Part shown: piece after piece, positions 45,592 to 49,611 of the stretch
Numbering within the stretch: the first letter of the stretch is position 1
How the letters are laid out: every line of letters starts with the position of its first letter
Origin: Plotosus lineatus
Taxonomy: Eukaryota; Chordata; Actinopteri; Siluriformes; Plotosidae
Length of the DNA: 64,000 nucleotides
Direction: 5' to 3'
Assembly (NCBI GenBank): GCA_024760905.1
Contig: CM045738.1
Coordinates: 50,194,797 to 50,258,796 of the forward strand
The notes under the pieces: model-generated
The model's database searches: none
Seen by the model: the letters and a program-made list of their open reading frames with translations, nothing else
Told to the model about the DNA's origin: nothing
Made by a program: the position numbers and the translations under genes

Positions 45592-47510
45592 AGCTAAGCT
45601 AAAGCGCTAGCAGCACTGTGAACACCTTTAACTATGAGGTCATGAGCCACTTCCGTAAGGTGTTGAAAAGAAGGCAGAAACAAGCCACGTTAGAAATGTT
45701 CTTCCAAAAAAAAAAAAAAAAAAAAAAAAGATTTGAAGAAGAGTCATCCATGCAAAGAGAGTAGCAAGAGAAAAAAACACCTTTGGCTGATTTACCTGAG
45801 GCTGTTATGAAAGGGAATCCACTTCTCTCTTCCTCCCCAACATTTCCGTATGCCAACTGCTCACCACCACAAAGGTTAAAATTCTTACCTTTATTGTTCT
45901 TATGCTCTAACTTTTCTGTGATTTTAATTTTAGTGTTTAATTTTCGTCTCTCACAAAAGAATTGCACGTTGAACTCACATGCCAGTGGAGTGCTAAACAT
46001 ACACACACACCTAACTCCATTTAATCATGGGCTATAATGACTAGCAGCACCATTCCCAGTGCTAGAATATTATCCCATTTCCCTGTGATCTCTCTGGCTC
46101 TCAGCTCTGTGTGTGCTCCACCAGATCCTGCTTTAGTTTGATTTCCATGTTTCTAGTGCTCTAATGCCCATGATCTAGTGCCTTCCCTGTGGACAAAAAA
46201 AGCGCAACCGTTTTCATAGATGAAACGGGGAAATCGTAGTCACTGTAAAAGAGATGCGGAGAAATGTGCGTGTTCGCTTCCTTGAGTTCATTATATTGTA
46301 AAATGCTTATGTGCGTGAGATTAAAATACTGCAGCGCTTCCCAGTATGGGCGAGATCATTCCAGTAAATAATTTGTGTTAAGTTTGCTCTTAAAATGGCA
46401 GAGGAAAAAATGCAAAGCAAAATTAAAATATGAAAAAGAGCTCAGAATGTTTTTAACAGACTGGGAGGGGTTTTTGTTGTTGTTGAATGTAATGGAAAGC
46501 CATTTTGCCTCATATATCAGGCGTGATTAGTGCATTTCAAAACTTCAAATCTTCAGCGCCGCTTCAGCTCACTGCATGTTAACCTCGAGCAGGAATTTCC
46601 TAAAGGGACTGAATTTCACAAGCTGTTCACTTTGAAAAGTCAGGAAAAAAAGCACATTCAGTTTTTCCAAAAATTTACGAAGCGCTCAGAGACCGTAACA
46701 CTTGCATCGTATCAAGTGGCTTGGAACATTACACGGGCCAAAACGCCATACAATGAAGGAGAGTTCGTTATAAAATCCCTCAGTGACGTTGTTGAAATCT
46801 TGTCTCATCAAAACCACAAACTAAAACGCATGGTATCGAACGTCCGACTGTCCCGCCACACTGCTGAACACAGAATATTGGACATTAATACCACTATCGA
46901 ATCACAGTTACACTCGGACCTTCAAAGATGAATTTTCTCAAGTTAGTGTGTGAATTTACAATAAATCTGGCTGAGCAGCGGTGGGGCGGTGGGTGGGTGG
47001 GTGGATGTGTGTGTGTGTGTGTGCGTGCGGGCGAAAGGGATGGCTGGCCGCCCCTGCTCCAAAGACAGACATAGCATGGTGATCCTGAAGAAAGCCAAAA
47101 ACATCATGTAGCACAGATGTTCTAAGCATCTATGCAGACTTGTAAAAAAGCGAGTGTAAATGTCTTTCGTCTGGTAGTGTGTGCAGCCTGCAACTGCACA
47201 TCTGCTGTGTTGCAGAATGAGTGGATAGGAACAGTTGTGCACTGGGGTCCATTACCCGGTGGTTCCCGATCCACAGCAGCTCTTCGTGCACATCAAAGTG
47301 GGCCGTCGTGACTGGAACTCCGACCTCGGACGCCACGCTGTGCAACTCGGAGTACATGCCCTCAGCCACGGGCACAGCCATGGCGTCCGGGTCCAGCTCC
47401 ACGGTGTGCAGCAGCGCCGGGTCCAGAGCCGAGTCCAACCCAGGCTCCAGGCTCCCGTGCAGCCCGGCCGCATATTCGCTCAGTGTTGGGTCCAGACCGT
47501 CAAAGTTCAT
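10546..47510 (-). CDS. PAN2: PAN2, PAN2-PAN3 poly(A) nuclease catalytic subunit (whole gene, spliced)
   Basis: PAN2 shortens mRNA poly(A) tails in the cytoplasm, with PAN3 as its adaptor. Exons (minus strand, 5' to 3'): 47510-47256, 42853-42684, 42601-42481, 39321-39244, 38832-38562, 38342-37997, 37777-37681, 30665-30546, 27839-27720, 27585-27457, 23999-23803, 23575-23427, 22172-22069, 21792-21694, 21538-21456, 21303-21162, 18803-18666, 18505-18446, 18374-18284, 18169-18012, 12426-12283, 11349-11170, 11089-10996, 10910-10710, and probably 10586-10546. All junctions keep frame: 3588 nt, 1195 codons plus stop, against ~1200 in other vertebrates. Domains: WD40 propeller ~1-330, PAN3-binding linker ~330-450, inactive ubiquitin-hydrolase fold ~480-925, DEDDh exonuclease ~965-1130. 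Exonuclease residues D968, E970, D1077, H1124 and D1129 are all present, so the enzyme should be active. Introns are swollen by transposons. The upstream neighbour is il23a, head to head. Confidence 0.95.
10710..10910 (-). CDS. PAN2: PAN2 exon 24: exonuclease C-terminal motif
   Basis: It encodes residues 1116-1182. HDSIEDA supplies His1124 and Asp1129 of the DEDDh active site, followed by the conserved YRKYLEL and [18 protein letters not shown]. Acceptor 'cttgcttcag', donor 'gtatgt'. It starts in phase 1 and ends in phase 1. Confidence 0.95.
10996..11089 (-). CDS. PAN2: PAN2 exon 23: exonuclease core
   Basis: Encodes [20 protein letters not shown] and [10 protein letters not shown], nearly identical to human PAN2 as I remember it. 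Acceptor 'gtgcctag', donor 'gtagat'. Residues ~1085-1115. Confidence 0.95.
11170..11349 (-). CDS. PAN2: PAN2 exon 22: exonuclease motif II
   Basis: 180 nt, residues 1025-1084. It contains [19 protein letters not shown] and [13 protein letters not shown], where Asp1077 is the third catalytic acidic residue. Acceptor 'tttctctag', donor 'gtgagt'; phase 0 at both ends. Confidence 0.97.
11425..11454. repeat. Poly-A tract, 30 bp
   Basis: A pure A run in the intron between PAN2 exons 21 and 22. It may be the tail of a decayed retroposon. Confidence 0.9.
11585..11651. repeat. (TG)n(TA)n microsatellite
   Basis: A compound dinucleotide tract of 8 TG units followed by about 25 TA units. Confidence 0.9.
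11889..12236 (+). mobile_element. SINE-B copy, near full length
   Basis: The head 'ggtggcgtagtggttcacac' has an A box and 'gggttcgattcccagc' is the B box. The body has 'gtgtggagtttgcgtgttct', then 'tggccctgcaatggtctggc', then the tail 'cctaattaggattaagcagt' and AATGAATCAATC. This is the best SINE-B reference. It lies in the PAN2 intron before exon 22. Confidence 0.88.
12283..12426 (-). CDS. PAN2: PAN2 exon 21
   Basis: 48 codons, residues 977-1024: [18 protein letters not shown], then [15 protein letters not shown] and [12 protein letters not shown]. Nearly identical to the human protein. It lies inside the exonuclease domain, just after the D-x-E motif. Donor 'gtgaga', acceptor 'ggttgaacag'. 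Confidence 0.97.
12540..12935. other. PAN2: Intron sequence, nothing recognised
   Basis: Unique-looking intron DNA upstream of exon 21. I see no exon, RNA gene or known repeat. Confidence 0.4.
12938..13220. mobile_element. Short element with AGTGCTGTAGTGGT ends
   Basis: AGTGCTGTAGTGGT at about 12941 is matched by its complement ACCACTACAGCACT at about 13206-13219, giving a unit of roughly 280 bp. Its right part (from 'gcggaaatttacgttgatca') recurs at 16393-16505. Superfamily uncertain. Confidence 0.5.
13250..13664 (-). pseudogene. Transposase N-terminal zinc-finger remnant (BED/hAT-like)
   Basis: On the minus strand one frame gives [11 protein letters not shown], then [24 protein letters not shown]. 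After a frameshift near 13412, a second frame gives [15 protein letters not shown], then [13 protein letters not shown]. The C-x2-C and H-x-H spacing looks like the BED-type or hAT-associated finger that precedes transposase bodies in fish. The rest of the transposase is missing. No function can be assigned in the host. Confidence 0.5.
13850..14002. repeat. Duplicated block, copy 1 (part)
   Basis: The text 'gatcacttctgttgatgatc', 'gcaagatgaccagactggca' and 'gcctgacacgtgcaataaac' recurs at 17425-17533. Together with 13110-13225 / 16393-16505 and 14996-15112 / 17530-17620 this marks two copies of one older unit. The left copy is split by an L2. Confidence 0.7.
14253..14406. repeat. Sense-antisense-sense triplication inside L2
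   Basis: The segment 'gagcgggacaggaagagact' plus 'gaacaagctgg' appears sense at 14267-14300, antisense at 14310-14342 and sense again at 14354-14393. The junctions share short homology (ctgg/ccag and ctgctggg). Confidence 0.9.
14972..14995. repeat. (TTATC)n tail of L2
   Basis: About five pentamer units, the usual 3' terminus of fish L2 elements. Confidence 0.85.
15113..15958. mobile_element. Two L2-like 5' ends in inverted orientation
   Basis: The left arm (15113 rightwards) starts with 'aactttattacgcttcatgt', 'gacgtctccaagatggcgct' and 'ttctcagagtcaaattgttt'. It then reads [13 protein letters not shown], the start of an L2-type ORF2. The right arm (15958 leftwards) is an inverted copy of the same 5' region. 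The arms are about 200 bp of close match outside and decayed inside. A third copy lies at 52183-52200 and 52554-52840. Either a foldback-type unit or two copies joined tail to tail. Confidence 0.7.
15959..16387 (-). mobile_element. Tigger-like family H, one end
   Basis: The right limit, read on the minus strand, is TA + CAGTAGGCCCTTGACTATT. The interior matches 44090-44482 ('gaagagacatcca', 'ggctcattgacaacttgt', 'gaggacagccattggctgaa'). The other end is lost in the L2-like inverted unit at 15113-15958. Confidence 0.65.
16388..17622. repeat. Duplicated block, copy 2
   Basis: 16393-16505 matches 13110-13225, and 17425-17622 matches 13862-14002 plus 14996-15112. This copy preserves the sequence before the L2 insertion. 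A SINE-C tail sits inside it (17120-17355), and 16985-17020 carries a hAT-like end ('cacaggttcccgacccctg'). Confidence 0.65.
17120..17355 (-). mobile_element. SINE-C copy with RTE-type tail
   Basis: On the minus strand: 'cagctaactgggttatcaaa', 'ggcgggccatgtctctcact', 'gtaaaagaaccattgctgac', 'gtttctgtcccttgcgaaaa', then the tail with 'caggaagaacatccgacgta' and 'ctgtggcgattcctgaaagg'. The tRNA head is lost. Confidence 0.8.
18012..18169 (-). CDS. PAN2: PAN2 exon 20: exonuclease motif I (D-x-E)
   Basis: Residues 924-976. It carries [20 protein letters not shown] and [13 protein letters not shown]. Asp968 and Glu970 are the first two catalytic acidic residues. The exon joins the end of the pseudo-ubiquitin-hydrolase fold to the nuclease. 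Acceptor 'atcatacag', donor 'gtcagt'. Confidence 0.97.
18284..18374 (-). CDS. PAN2: PAN2 exon 19
   Basis: 91 nt, residues 894-923: [20 protein letters not shown] and [10 protein letters not shown]. Donor 'gtaaga', acceptor 'gcgtccctcag'. Last part of the ubiquitin-hydrolase-like domain. Confidence 0.93.
18446..18505 (-). CDS. PAN2: PAN2 exon 18
   Basis: A 60-nt exon, [20 protein letters not shown], almost identical to human. Acceptor 'ttcctgttcag', donor 'gtaaac'. Confidence 0.95.
18624..18641. repeat. Poly-C tract, 18 bp
   Basis: An uninterrupted run of C in the intron just downstream of PAN2 exon 17. Such tracts are often miscounted in sequencing. Confidence 0.9.
18666..18803 (-). CDS. 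PAN2: PAN2 exon 17
   Basis: 46 codons, residues 828-873: [20 protein letters not shown] and [16 protein letters not shown]. Acceptor 'attctgtag'. The donor 'gtcaat' is unusual (most are gtaagt or gtgagt), but the frame and homology fix the end. Confidence 0.94.
18920..19227 (-). mobile_element. SINE-B copy
   Basis: Minus-strand tail 'cctaattagaattaagtagg' with ATGAATGGATGA; body 'gtgtggagtttgcatgtttt'; B-box region 'cctgggttctatttccgggc'. It ends at the 3' side of a Rex3 remnant. Confidence 0.8.
19250..21090 (-). mobile_element. Rex3 LINE (RTE clade), degraded
   Basis: Minus-strand coding pieces in several frames, in order: [20 protein letters not shown] and [21 protein letters not shown] (20.79-20.50 kb), [19 protein letters not shown] (20.4), [18 protein letters not shown] (20.1), [20 protein letters not shown] and [20 protein letters not shown] (19.86-19.65). 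The sequence at 20165-20185 fits the classic Rex3 PCR primer site (from memory). The 3' end is a short (GATGA)n. In the 'FADD' box the A is E (MEDD), and frames are broken, so it is dead. It fills the PAN2 intron between exons 16 and 17. Confidence 0.88.
21162..21303 (-). CDS. PAN2: PAN2 exon 16
   Basis: 142 nt, residues ~780-827: [19 protein letters not shown], then [10 protein letters not shown] and [13 protein letters not shown]. It is less conserved than its neighbours, as in other vertebrates. Acceptor 'aacatgaacag', donor 'gttagg'. Confidence 0.92.
21456..21538 (-). CDS. PAN2: PAN2 exon 15
   Basis: 83 nt: [20 protein letters not shown] then LHTEWCLE. It is the divergent segment of the ubiquitin-hydrolase-like fold. 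Phase and flanking sites (acceptor 'gatttgcag', donor 'gtaaga') support it more than sequence does. Confidence 0.85.
21694..21792 (-). CDS. PAN2: PAN2 exon 14
   Basis: 33 codons if the acceptor is 'gtgtatag': [20 protein letters not shown], then [14 protein letters not shown] second AG six bases downstream (gtgcag) would remove Val-Gln in frame. I chose the first because human has Ile-Gln at this place. Donor 'gtgagt'. Confidence 0.93.
22069..22172 (-). CDS. PAN2: PAN2 exon 13
   Basis: 104 nt, residues ~685-719: [20 protein letters not shown] then [10 protein letters not shown]. The C-x2-C pair is part of the zinc-ribbon-like insertion of the ubiquitin-hydrolase fold. Acceptor 'tttaatttag', donor 'gtaagt'. 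Confidence 0.95.
22198..23052 (+). mobile_element. SINE-B copy split by a Tigger-like element
   Basis: The head starts at 22198 ('gggggcacagtggtgta') and resumes at 22727 ('tagtggtttgcacatcc'). It continues with 'aaggtcctgggtttgaatcc' and ends in 'attaggattaagcagctgag'. The 22226-22726 element inserted at a TA in the A-box region. Confidence 0.75.
22226..22726. mobile_element. Non-autonomous Tigger-like element, 501 bp
   Basis: Ends CAGTGATCCCTCGCTACTTC and (inverted) CAATGATCCCTCTATTTCCG, each next to TA. It has no coding capacity. A right-end fragment of the same family is at 5868-5988. Confidence 0.8.
23427..23575 (-). CDS. PAN2: PAN2 exon 12
   Basis: 149 nt: [20 protein letters not shown], then [19 protein letters not shown]. 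Cysteines in [12 protein letters not shown] are the first half of the zinc site. Acceptor 'gtttttgtag', donor 'gtaaac'. Confidence 0.95.
23690..23790 (-). mobile_element. SINE-B tail fragment
   Basis: 'gtcgactgagataagctcca' followed by 'gcctgaaaatcaacccgaac' resembles a decayed SINE-B tail. Weak. It reads in the plus direction if real, so the strand is uncertain. Confidence 0.3.
23803..23999 (-). CDS. PAN2: PAN2 exon 11
   Basis: 197 nt, residues 570-634: [20 protein letters not shown], then [20 protein letters not shown] and [11 protein letters not shown]. Acceptor 'cttccctccag', donor 'gtgaga'; ends in phase 2. Confidence 0.95.
24128..24196 (+). repeat. 5' tandem repeats of RTE copy C (3 units)
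   Basis: Three units of about 25 bp with core 'gtgagggaggggcaaatg' in the element's 5' UTR. Copy D at 35.9 kb retains only the last part of one unit. Confidence 0.85.
24466..27129 (+). pseudogene. RTE polyprotein (endonuclease-RT), broken
   Basis: Endonuclease motifs [35 protein letters not shown] and GADFNGHVG lie in 24.47-25.1 kb. RT motifs [48 protein letters not shown] and [10 protein letters not shown] lie in 25.7-26.4 kb. The C-terminal module [20 protein letters not shown] and CGDP is at 26.9-27.13 kb. At least four frame changes and a stop interrupt it. The Y of the 'AYDR' motif is Q. Not active. Confidence 0.88.
27225..27456. other. Intron sequence with a possible Tigger-like end
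   Basis: 'cagtagagtcttgctaaaac' near 27227 has the CAG-led form of the Tigger-like ends, but no partner is seen. Otherwise nothing recognised. Confidence 0.25.
27457..27585 (-). CDS. PAN2: PAN2 exon 10
   Basis: 43 codons, residues 527-569: [20 protein letters not shown], then [20 protein letters not shown] and PCQ. Highly conserved. Acceptor 'gtggtcgtcag', donor 'gtacac'. Confidence 0.97.
27720..27839 (-). CDS. PAN2: PAN2 exon 9: degenerate protease box
   Basis: 40 codons, residues 487-526: [20 protein letters not shown] then [13 protein letters not shown]. In active ubiquitin hydrolases this place carries the Cys box (N-T-C-Y). Here it reads N-A-Y-C-N-C, so the catalytic cysteine is out of register. 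This matches the known loss of protease activity in PAN2. Acceptor 'ctccaccag', donor 'gtgtgt'. Confidence 0.97.
28262..28640 (+). pseudogene. pogo/Tigger-like transposase, N-terminal remnant
   Basis: It reads [20 protein letters not shown], then [40 protein letters not shown], and after a frameshift a decayed '[22 protein letters not shown]'-like stretch. This is the CENP-B-type DNA-binding domain of pogo-like transposases, as I know it from fish. No DDE domain follows. Dead. Confidence 0.7.
28684..30214 (-). mobile_element. Tc1-like transposon nested in the pogo-like element
   Basis: 1.53 kb, flanked by TA. Long inverted ends of roughly 150-200 bp: left 'tggtccttttcaaaaaatta' and right (complement) 'agtccttctcaaaaaattag', both continuing 'ttcattattttctgt' and 'tagattcatt'. 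Size and end type are typical of fish Tc1. Confidence 0.9.
28975..29919 (-). pseudogene. Tc1 transposase, broken
   Basis: N-terminal helix-turn-helix: [20 protein letters not shown] and [11 protein letters not shown]. Then [21 protein letters not shown] frameshift and a gap of unread residues follow near 29.65 kb. The first catalytic Asp (FSDESKF) is read and is followed at once by TGA. The body from 29511 has [20 protein letters not shown], the second Asp in [14 protein letters not shown], and the Glu in [11 protein letters not shown]. All three DDE residues exist, but the frame is interrupted at least twice, so no active enzyme is expected. Confidence 0.88.
30546..30665 (-). CDS. PAN2: PAN2 exon 8
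   Basis: 40 codons, residues 447-486: [20 protein letters not shown], then [20 protein letters not shown]. It lies at the linker/ubiquitin-hydrolase boundary. Acceptor 'tttttttgccag', donor 'gtactg'. Confidence 0.95.
30745..31038 (-). mobile_element. SINE-B copy
   Basis: On the minus strand: 'catgatggcatagtggttat' head, 'aaggtcctgggttcgattcc' B box, 'ggcagggg' body, 'catgttcttcctatgcttgg'. It carries a (GT)n tract at 30790-30840. Confidence 0.8.
31040..31594. other. PAN2: Intron sequence, nothing recognised
   Basis: AT-rich DNA in the intron between exons 7 and 8. No exon or known repeat was seen. Confidence 0.4.
32783..35908 (-). mobile_element. RTE-clade LINE copy D, near full length
   Basis: It starts (right side) with 'gcacaagccagtgtctctcc' and ends (left side) with 'gacccctgaagagaaaagcc' and (GAA)n. 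It is collinear with copy C over the whole length, without the upstream tandem units. I could not find a convincing target duplication. Confidence 0.9.
32820..35617 (-). pseudogene. RTE polyprotein in copy D, broken
   Basis: A 331-aa piece (35408-34413) keeps [41 protein letters not shown] and [22 protein letters not shown] parts at 34007-33519 ([40 protein letters not shown]) and 33522-32992 follow in other frames. Several indels break it. The same stop after SENREQVE is shared with copy C, so both descend from one already defective or closely related source. Confidence 0.88.
37681..37777 (-). CDS. PAN2: PAN2 exon 7
   Basis: 97 nt, residues 414-446: [20 protein letters not shown] then [13 protein letters not shown], the PAN3-binding linker. 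Acceptor 'ctgttgcag', donor 'gtaccg'. Confidence 0.96.
37997..38342 (-). CDS. PAN2: PAN2 exon 6 (346 nt)
   Basis: The largest exon, residues 299-413: [20 protein letters not shown], then [20 protein letters not shown] (last WD40 blade) and [40 protein letters not shown] (start of the linker). Acceptor 'ccccctgcag', donor 'gtaaag'. Confidence 0.97.
38562..38832 (-). CDS. PAN2: PAN2 exon 5 (271 nt)
   Basis: Residues 209-298: [80 protein letters not shown]40 repeats with the typical DFDVHGN and VYDLR turns. The exon keeps a Gly-Leu-Asn insertion in '[13 protein letters not shown]' where human has SSRLTGLACDRF. Acceptor 'cctccttgacag', donor 'gtatgt'. Confidence 0.97.
39244..39321 (-). CDS. PAN2: PAN2 exon 4
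   Basis: 26 codons, residues 183-208: [20 protein letters not shown] then GHTSGK. WD40 blade. Acceptor 'catgacgtag', donor 'gtgagc'. Confidence 0.96.
39524..42358 (+). mobile_element. Tigger-like family G copy 1
   Basis: Inverted ends CAGTGGTACCTTGACTTA and TAAGTCAAGGTACCACTG, the right one followed by TA. It fills the PAN2 intron between exons 3 and 4. Inside, 41390-41453 encodes an acidic stretch ([20 protein letters not shown]). Near 41101 a short ATG frame reads [16 protein letters not shown]. Neither proves a complete transposase. A second element (39819-40880) is nested in it. Confidence 0.8.
39819..40880. mobile_element. Tigger-like element nested in family G copy 1
   Basis: 1062 bp between TA dinucleotides, ends CAGATGCTCCTCGCTTTACG and, inverted, CAGATGCTCCTCGACTTAC. 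Removing it restores the family-G sequence ('aaaacaag' / 'ttcaactatcac'). At 40088 a further solo end, TA CAGTGGTAACTCACCTCACG, occurs inside. No transposase. Confidence 0.85.
42481..42601 (-). CDS. PAN2: PAN2 exon 3
   Basis: 121 nt, residues ~142-182: [20 protein letters not shown] then [22 protein letters not shown]40 region. Acceptor 'gtgttccag', donor 'gtgaga'. Confidence 0.96.
42684..42853 (-). CDS. PAN2: PAN2 exon 2
   Basis: 170 nt, residues 86-141: [20 protein letters not shown], then [20 protein letters not shown] and [10 protein letters not shown]40 region. Acceptor 'gctgttacag', donor 'gtgagt'. Confidence 0.97.
42860..43460. other. PAN2 intron 1 (coding) sequence, nothing recognised
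   Basis: No exon was found. The stretch 43140-43460 is GC-richer and looks like a decayed repeat, unnamed. Confidence 0.35.
43470..44482. mobile_element. Tigger-like family H, complete non-autonomous copy
   Basis: 1013 bp flanked by TA. Ends CAGAAGGCCCTCGACATTC and, inverted, CAGTAGGCCCTTGACTATTC. The interior repeats 'gcagctcagccacgccc' twice (43706 and 43883). Partial relatives lie at 15959-16387 and 51751-52200. Confidence 0.82.
44633..44826 (+). mobile_element. SINE-B copy, internally deleted
   Basis: Head 'attgtgtagtcgtgagcaaa', B box 'cctggattcaggtcacgag', body 'gtgtggagtttgtatgtcct', then a jump to the tail 'gttgaccgagatgggctcca' and 'taggattaagcaattg'. Confidence 0.7.
45076..45420. 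repeat. Minisatellite-like cluster plus Tigger-like end
   Basis: 'gaagtccggaagttgttgat' or close variants occur at about 45170, 45210, 45315 and 45362, the last two within a ~48-bp period containing 'aaagctgtcctgggg'. The left edge 'cagtcgagcctcggaatccg' has the form of a Tigger-like end. 45244-45285 is a SINE-A tail fragment. Confidence 0.65.
45558..45586. repeat. (TA)n microsatellite
   Basis: About 13 TA units inside PAN2 intron 1. Confidence 0.9.
45705..45729. repeat. Poly-A tract, about 25 bp
   Basis: Homopolymer run in the intron. It could be a retroposon tail, but no body is recognisable. Confidence 0.85.
46507..46933 (+). pseudogene. hAT transposase fragment (GTF2IRD2/ZBED-like)
   Basis: The frame reads [60 protein letters not shown], then [20 protein letters not shown] and [20 protein letters not shown]. 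It matches the N-terminal third of hAT (Charlie-like) transposases, the same family captured as the GTF2IRD2 tail in mammals. 'FCLIYQA..' just upstream would be the end of a BED finger, with a stop. The RNase-H-like catalytic part is absent. It lies in PAN2 intron 1, antisense to PAN2. Confidence 0.75.
47256..47510 (-). CDS. PAN2: PAN2 exon with start codon (coding exon 1)
   Basis: 85 codons: [20 protein letters not shown], then [35 protein letters not shown] and [15 protein letters not shown] chose the second of two adjacent ATGs (47510) because vertebrate PAN2 begins MNF. The first (47513) would add one Met. Donor 'gtaatg'. The acceptor 'tttcatcag' puts the exon start at 47526, leaving about 16 nt of 5' UTR here. 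Confidence 0.96.
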
Positions 47511-47632
47511 CATGAGTCTGGTTCTGCTGATGAAAAGAAGGAATCGATCGCGATTATTTGCTCACGGCGAGATGGAACCAGCAACATTAAGAAAAGCATT
47601 ATTTTGTTATATACACTACACAGGAACATGTG

Positions 47633-48240
47633 GGGCAGTGGTAGTCTAGTGGTATAGGGCGCTGGATCACTGATCCTAAGGTCGGGGGTTCGAGTCCCAC
47701 TCTCCACAAGGTTGTAACTGTTCCCTCAGTGCAGCTGGGTTATCAAAGGCGGGCCATGTCTCTCACGGTCTATGGTGAGAGGTTCATGTAAAAGAACCAT
47801 CGCTGTCTGTCTTCCTTTCGGCTTTTCCCCTTTTTACTCGGGAGTGGCCACAGCAAATCATCTGATTCGCACGTTTGATTTGGCAGAGGTTTTTTTTTTT
47901 TTTTTTACGTCGGATGCCCTTCCTGTCACAACCCTTTTAGCAAGGGACAGAAACACGCTGACGACTTTGCAGCCTACTCTTTACGAATGTCAGCAATGGT
48001 TCTTTTACATGCCTCTCACCATAGACAGTGAGAGACATGGCCCGCCTTTGATAACCCAGTTAGCTGCACTGGGGGGTAAAAGAACCATTGCTGACTTTCG
48101 TAAATAGGAGCTGCAAAGCCGTCAGCATGTTTCTGTCCCTTGCTAAAGGATTGTGTCATGAAGGCCATCCGACCTAAAAGCCTATCAACCAAATCAAACA
48201 TGCCGACGCCTGATAAAAGGAAAAATCTGAAAGGAAATCT
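47633..48240 (+). mobile_element. SINE-C copy, split by a second SINE-C
   Basis: Head 'gtggtagtctagtggtatag' and B box 'gggttcgagtcccactct'. The body 'gctgggttatcaaaggcggg' breaks at 47805 and resumes at 48077, running to the RTE-type tail ('cttgctaaaggattgtgtca', 'gaaggccatccgacctaaaa', 'aaatctgaaagga'). The inserted piece is 47806-48076. Confidence 0.85.
47806..48076 (-). mobile_element. SINE-C inserted in inverse orientation, 17-bp TSD
   Basis: Flanked by TAAAAGAACCATCGCTG (47789-47805) and TAAAAGAACCATTGCTG (48077-48093), one mismatch. It is 5' truncated (no tRNA head) and ends with the RTE-type tail 'ggaaaagccgaaaggaagac'. A T17-18 run interrupts the tail region at 47890. Confidence 0.9.
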
Positions 48241-48249
48241 CTCTCTCAC

Positions 48250-48735
48250 ACACTACACAGGAACATGATAAAAGCAAAGTAAAACGAGGTTGTTTTTAGA
48301 GTTCATAGTTTTTAATTTTCAAATTGATGCGAGTACTATTCCTAGTTTGGTGGGAGGATAATGAGATGTGAAAGTAATGCTGACGCTCCAGCAGCGTGTA
48401 GTTTAAAACTGAACACCTGGAAGTGCAAATTCATTTTCAAGCACGGCACTTTCAACCATTAATGTAGTAATGATTTAGTTTGCATAATTTAATTAATTAA
48501 ACACTCATATTAAATTATGAAATTTTATTCAAATATGCTTTTTTAATAATTATATTTTTGAACACAAGGATATTGAGCAAACTGGCGGCTAATTACTGAC
48601 TCCGTGTCACTTAGCATTAGCATCAACATAAACAAACCGCAGTGTGTACATACCACATATTTTTTGTTTCCATAAAAAATGACTGAATAAGTCTAATTAA
48701 ATATGTACACTTAATCGACATCACAAAATAAATTT
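48250..48735. other. PAN2 5' UTR intron, AT-rich
   Basis: No feature recognised between the SINE-C pair and the candidate first exon. Confidence 0.4.
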
Positions 48736-48740
48736 TCTAC

Positions 48741-48930
48741 CTGGTCATTCACATTCCACCACACAGTCGGGATTAGCCGCTAGCTGCTACATGTACATCC
48801 TCCTACCCTTCAAAACAAAAACACACTCGGGTCCAATCTCAAATACATCTTTATTTCCGAGAGAAGTGCACTAAATGCACAGTTAAACACGCTGTAATGC
48901 CCTACTTCTAAAATAGGTTACTTATTTCGA
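48741..48930 (-). other. PAN2: Candidate PAN2 non-coding exon 1
   Basis: On the minus strand a GT donor ('aatgaccag' then 'gtagaa') follows about 190 bases of non-repetitive sequence that sits just downstream of ETS-type motifs. The next acceptor is in front of the start-codon exon at 47526. No transcript evidence is available, so the 5' limit is a guess. Confidence 0.45.
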
Positions 48931-48935
48931 GTTCT

Positions 48936-48962
48936 ACTTCCGGAGGAAGCGAAACACTTCCC
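48936..48962 (-). promoter_or_regulatory. PAN2: ETS-motif cluster, probable PAN2 promoter
   Basis: Minus-strand CCGGAAGT (48936-48943) next to further GGAAGTG- and CTTCC-type cores. TATA-less, ETS-driven starts are usual for housekeeping genes such as PAN2. Confidence 0.45.
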
Positions 48963-49030
48963 GTGTGTATAATCCAGCTTCTATATAACAGTGATTGCTG
49001 TTTGTGCAATAATAATAATAATAATAATAA

Positions 49031-49372
49031 TAATCCTGGTGGTGAGGTGCTGGATCACTGAGCCCAAGGTTGGGGGTTCAAGCCCACTATCAACGGGTTG
49101 TCATTGTACCCCCACAGTACAGCTAACTGGGTTATCAAAGGCGGGCTGTGTCTGTCACTGTCTTTGGTGAGAGGTTCATGTCAAAGAATCATTGCTGACT
49201 TGCGACAAGAGGAGCTGCAAAGCCGTCAGCGTTTTTTTTCGCCCTGCGATGGCCTGGCGAGCAGTCCACAGTACACTCTGCCCTCACCCGGAGTCGACTG
49301 GGACGGGCGCCAGCCTCCCCGCGACCCGAATTAGGATTAAGCGGTTACAGAAAATGAACAGATAATAAATAT
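49031..49372 (+). mobile_element. SINE-C copy with SINE-B-type tail
   Basis: Head 'ggtggtgaggtgctggatca' and 'ggttgggggttcaagcccac', body 'aactgggttatcaaaggcgg', then at ~49245 the tail switches to 'gccctgcgatggcctggcga', 'cagcctccccgcgacccgaa' and 'ttaggattaagcggttac'. It is preceded by an (ATA)n run at 49008-49034. Confidence 0.85.
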
Positions 49373-49611
49373 TTTGACATGTCATGCCAGTGCTTTCTGT
49401 TGCAATGATAAGCAGAATTTGGAGGCATTTGGGATTCAGTGAATTCACATCTGCTTTTTTTGCAAGTTTCCCCCAAAATAGTTTTCATTATTTTTTTTTT
49501 TAGATTTCTGTCATTTAATTCTACAACTTCTGTAAAATGTTTAATTATTGTCAGAAATATATTAATCTAACAGCAGAGAAATTTGGGAAAGTAATTTAAA
49601 GATATGTAAAC

